Assembly (NCBI GenBank): GCA_003524705.1
Contig: DQGV01000335.1
Span: forward strand, 1-7,376
Reading direction: 5' to 3'
Length of the DNA stretch: 7,376 nt
Origin: Anaerolineae bacterium
GTDB lineage: Bacteria; Chloroflexota; Anaerolineae; Anaerolineales; Villigracilaceae
The number at the start of each line of letters is the position of its first letter. The first letter of the stretch is position 1. Both the position numbers and the translations under genes were made by a program. Below are positions 5,615 to 7,376 of this stretch, piece by piece. The notes beneath the pieces were generated by a model. It saw nothing but the letters and a program-made list of their open reading frames with translations. It had not been told where the DNA came from and ran no database searches.

Positions 5615-6260
5615 AGTAATCAAATTCTTTTACGTCTCTATCTTTCAACATTAACATCGTAAACTTCTCATGATTTTTTGGTGAACCAATTGTCTTCCAT
5701 GAACCGATAATAGATTTTTCATTCTTTGATTGATGGTGCTCATAGATTTGTAACGAGCAATCCGCAAGGGCTTCCTCAATTTTTTCAACTTTCTTGAGGT
5801 CTTTCGCACCAACTACAATTCTATAAGAACGTGCTTCGCGTAAACGGTCAATCACAATTTCAAAGCGTGGGAAAATCACCAACACCAAAATGGTAACGCC
5901 TGTTGCGGTTAATACAAAATACAACTCGCCTGCACCAATCCCCATACCTAATGCCGCCGCTAGCCAAATTGTTGCGGCGGTTGTCAACCCTGCTACACGT
6001 CCGCCTTCGCGGATGATGGCACCAGCACCTAAGAAACCAATACCTGTGACAATATTTGCGGCAATACGGGTTTGCGTATTTTCAGGGTCTAACAACAAAG
6101 AAAAAATTGTAAACAATGTTGAACCTAACGTAATCAAAATAATTGTGCGAAACCCTGCGGCTTTATCTTGATATTCTCGTTCTGCGCCGATAATTCCACC
6201 CACCAAAACTGCCATACCAATCTTAATTAAATTTTCTACTAAATCTAAATTTGTTTCCAT
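5613..6260 (-). CDS. MgtC/SapB-family membrane protein
   Basis: This is a 215-aa integral membrane protein. The N-terminal MgtC domain has about five hydrophobic segments (about 9-27, 39-57, 66-83, 91-109 and 112-130). It shows the family signatures GGIIGAEREYQDKAAGFRT (residues 21-39, with the E-R-E and G-x-R-T positions), RIAANIVTGIGFLGAGAII (65-83) and GLTTAATIWLAAALGMGIG (91-109). The C-terminal cytoplasmic part (about 140-215) is soluble and has the spacing of the ACT-like domain seen in longer MgtC proteins. In Salmonella MgtC inhibits the F1Fo ATP synthase and supports growth at low Mg2+ and in macrophages; in environmental bacteria the role is usually unknown, so I do not assign the mgtC symbol. 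The ATG has the Shine-Dalgarno AGAGGA just upstream. The upstream YyaL-like gene ends 8 nt before, implying co-transcription. Confidence 0.93.
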   Translation of the reverse strand: METNLDLVENLIKIGMAVLVGGIIGAEREYQDKAAGFRTIILITLGSTLFTIFSLLLDPENTQTRIAANIVTGIGFLGAGAIIREGGRVAGLTTAATIWLAAALGMGIGAGELYFVLTATGVTILVLVIFPRFEIVIDRLREARSYRIVVGAKDLKKVEKIEEALADCSLQIYEHHQSKNEKSIIGSWKTIGSPKNHEKFTMLMLKDRDVKEFDY

Positions 6261-6268
6261 AGTTCCTC

Positions 6269-7376
6269 TTAAGAATTTAATTGCTCAACCAACTTTTCAA
6301 TTTTTGTTGTCGGTTGCTTGCACACAAAACCTTCGCACACATAAGCCGTTGCTTGATTTTGAAGCATAATTCTATCATTTAATAACGCAGGGGCATTTTC
6401 TTTAATTGGATATGATGAACAAGCCATGATGATATTCGGGCGATATTCAGATTGGATAATTTTTTTCAGCACCTCAAAATTTTCTTCGCCCGCTTCGCCG
6501 ATAAGGGCAACCTGCTTCATGGTTCCTGATACATTCTCCACGCTTGATAACCATCTCGCAAATCCAAGCGGATATCGCAAAGTAAAACTTGTAATCAATG
6601 AAAGTGATTTCTCTGCTAAATCCCGATACTTTCCTTCACCTGTATATTCCGCCATTTTGACCAAAGCTTCACATGCCAATGAATTTCCGCATGGCGTAGC
6701 ATTATCTTGCACATCTTTTGGTCTGATTAATAAATTTTCACCATCATTGGGTGTGTCAAAAAATCCGCCAGATTCATCTGAAAATTTTTCTATCATTTCA
6801 TCTGTTAATTCTTTGGCTGAGACAAACCATTTATTATCAAAATCAGTTTGATACAGTTCGAGCAGACCTAAAATCAAAGCGGCATAATCTTCAAGAAAAA
6901 CTTCGTTTGTCGTTTTGCTATCCCGCCAAGCGCGGACTAATTTTCCATTTGGTCTTAAATTCGAGAGCAAAAACTCCGCATTGCGCGTAGCCAATTGATA
7001 ATATATGGAATCAACTAGCAAGCTAGTTGATTTTTCAGAATACGGAAGCGAGCTTCCTGACTCCAAATTAAAAACTCTCGCGGCTTCTGCAAAGCCTGCC
7101 AGCATGAGACCATTCCATGCGGTGAGGACTTTATCATCCGTGCCGGGGCGAATGCGTAAGTCACGCACAGATAAAAGCTTGACGTGAGATTCTGCCAACT
7201 TGACAGGAACAGTTTCCACGTCAAGTTTGAAGCGGGCGGAGAGAGAGGAATCATCTAAGACGCGCTGTAAAATAGTTTTATCTTCCCAATTTCCCTTGGC
7301 AGTGATTCCATACGCCGCTTCAAAAAAATCATAATCATCTTTTAAAATATTTTTTATCTCATCTTGAGTCCAAACA
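6269..7376 (-). CDS. YyaL/DUF255-family (SPATA20-like) protein, C-terminal part
   Basis: The frame is open to the right edge, so 368 C-terminal residues are present. A GTG at 7219 is internal, because conserved sequence continues upstream of it (VWTQDEIKNIL, then YGITAKGNWEDKTILQR). The full family is about 650-700 aa, with an N-terminal thioredoxin-like DUF255 domain (outside the window) and a C-terminal (alpha/alpha)6-barrel resembling N-acylglucosamine 2-epimerase and glycosidase folds. Diagnostic motifs here are RPGTDDKVLTAWNGLM (fragment residues 76-91), WRDSKTTNEVFLEDYAALILGLLELYQ, GGFFDTPNDGENLLIRPKDVQDNATPCGNSLACEALVKMAEYT in sequence pieces, and a C-terminal AYVCEGFVCKQP with two cysteines. 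The biochemical role is not established. About 20-25 residues (NLESGSSLPY...LLVDSIY, fragment 103-125) look like an insert. An mgtC-like gene follows 8 nt after the stop. Confidence 0.92.
   Translation of the reverse strand, partial: VWTQDEIKNILKDDYDFFEAAYGITAKGNWEDKTILQRVLDDSSLSARFKLDVETVPVKLAESHVKLLSVRDLRIRPGTDDKVLTAWNGLMLAGFAEAARVFNLESGSSLPYSEKSTSLLVDSIYYQLATRNAEFLLSNLRPNGKLVRAWRDSKTTNEVFLEDYAALILGLLELYQTDFDNKWFVSAKELTDEMIEKFSDESGGFFDTPNDGENLLIRPKDVQDNATPCGNSLACEALVKMAEYTGEGKYRDLAEKSLSLITSFTLRYPLGFARWLSSVENVSGTMKQVALIGEAGEENFEVLKKIIQSEYRPNIIMACSSYPIKENAPALLNDRIMLQNQATAYVCEGFVCKQPTTKIEKLVEQLNS
7009..7057. repeat. Two adjacent palindromes inside the YyaL-like coding region
   Basis: The first is an 11-bp perfect inverted repeat: 7009-7019 (AATCAACTAGC) pairs with 7022-7032 (GCTAGTTGATT) across a 2-nt spacer. 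The second, 7044-7049 (GGAAGC) with 7052-7057 (GCTTCC), also has a 2-nt spacer. Twelve bases with a T-run (TTTTTC) lie between them. Both fall within the segment encoding a low-similarity insert. The frame is preserved across both. Confidence 0.6.

Noticed and set aside
5890..6171. Plus-strand open frame of 93 codons opposite the MgtC-like gene
   Set aside because: The minus strand carries clear MgtC motifs; this frame is Pro/Ala-rich antisense sequence.
7217..7219. GTG as the start of the YyaL-like gene
   Set aside because: The frame stays open to the right edge and encodes family-typical sequence (VWTQDEI, YGITAKGNWED), so the GTG is an internal valine.
1..7376. Defence system, CRISPR array, mobile element or RNA gene
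   Set aside because: No array-like repeats, transposase, integrase, tRNA or rRNA signatures were seen; the genes are mainly housekeeping.

Overview
The window looks like ordinary chromosomal DNA from an AT-leaning bacterium. I infer the Anaerolineae branch of Chloroflexota, at moderate confidence. The inference rests on the TatA sequence style (FGPGRIGKIASELG), an EF-P followed immediately by a small Cys-rich protein, and a fabF-fabH pair whose FabH has a long basic tail. This is recognition from memory, not a database result. No phage, transposase, CRISPR array, rRNA or tRNA is visible.

Layout, left to right. (1) Positions 1-522 hold the C-terminal part of a TolB/PD40-type beta-propeller protein, closed by a perfect 15-bp terminator hairpin. 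(2) A clear extended -10 promoter drives efp (elongation factor P, with arginine at the functional loop tip) and a 109-aa cysteine-rich protein that starts 3 nt after the efp stop. (3) A complex inverted repeat precedes a 396-aa protein that fuses a HAD phosphatase-like domain to a DinB-like four-helix domain. (4) fabF and fabH, two condensing enzymes of type II fatty acid synthesis, form a tight pair ending in a structured, repeat-like terminator. (5) tatA has its own upstream region and ends in a perfect 13-bp hairpin that also serves the convergent genes. (6) On the minus strand a YyaL/DUF255-family gene, cut by the right edge, is followed 8 nt later by an MgtC/SapB-family membrane protein gene.

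Most genes are housekeeping: translation of polyproline stretches, initiation and elongation of fatty acid chains, and Tat export. The less ordinary items are the HAD-DinB fusion, the efp-coupled Cys-rich protein, the FabH tail, two palindromes inside the YyaL-like coding region, and two intergenic inverted repeats that look like dispersed elements. I see no convincing new multi-gene system such as defence, a secondary-metabolite cluster or a mobile element.
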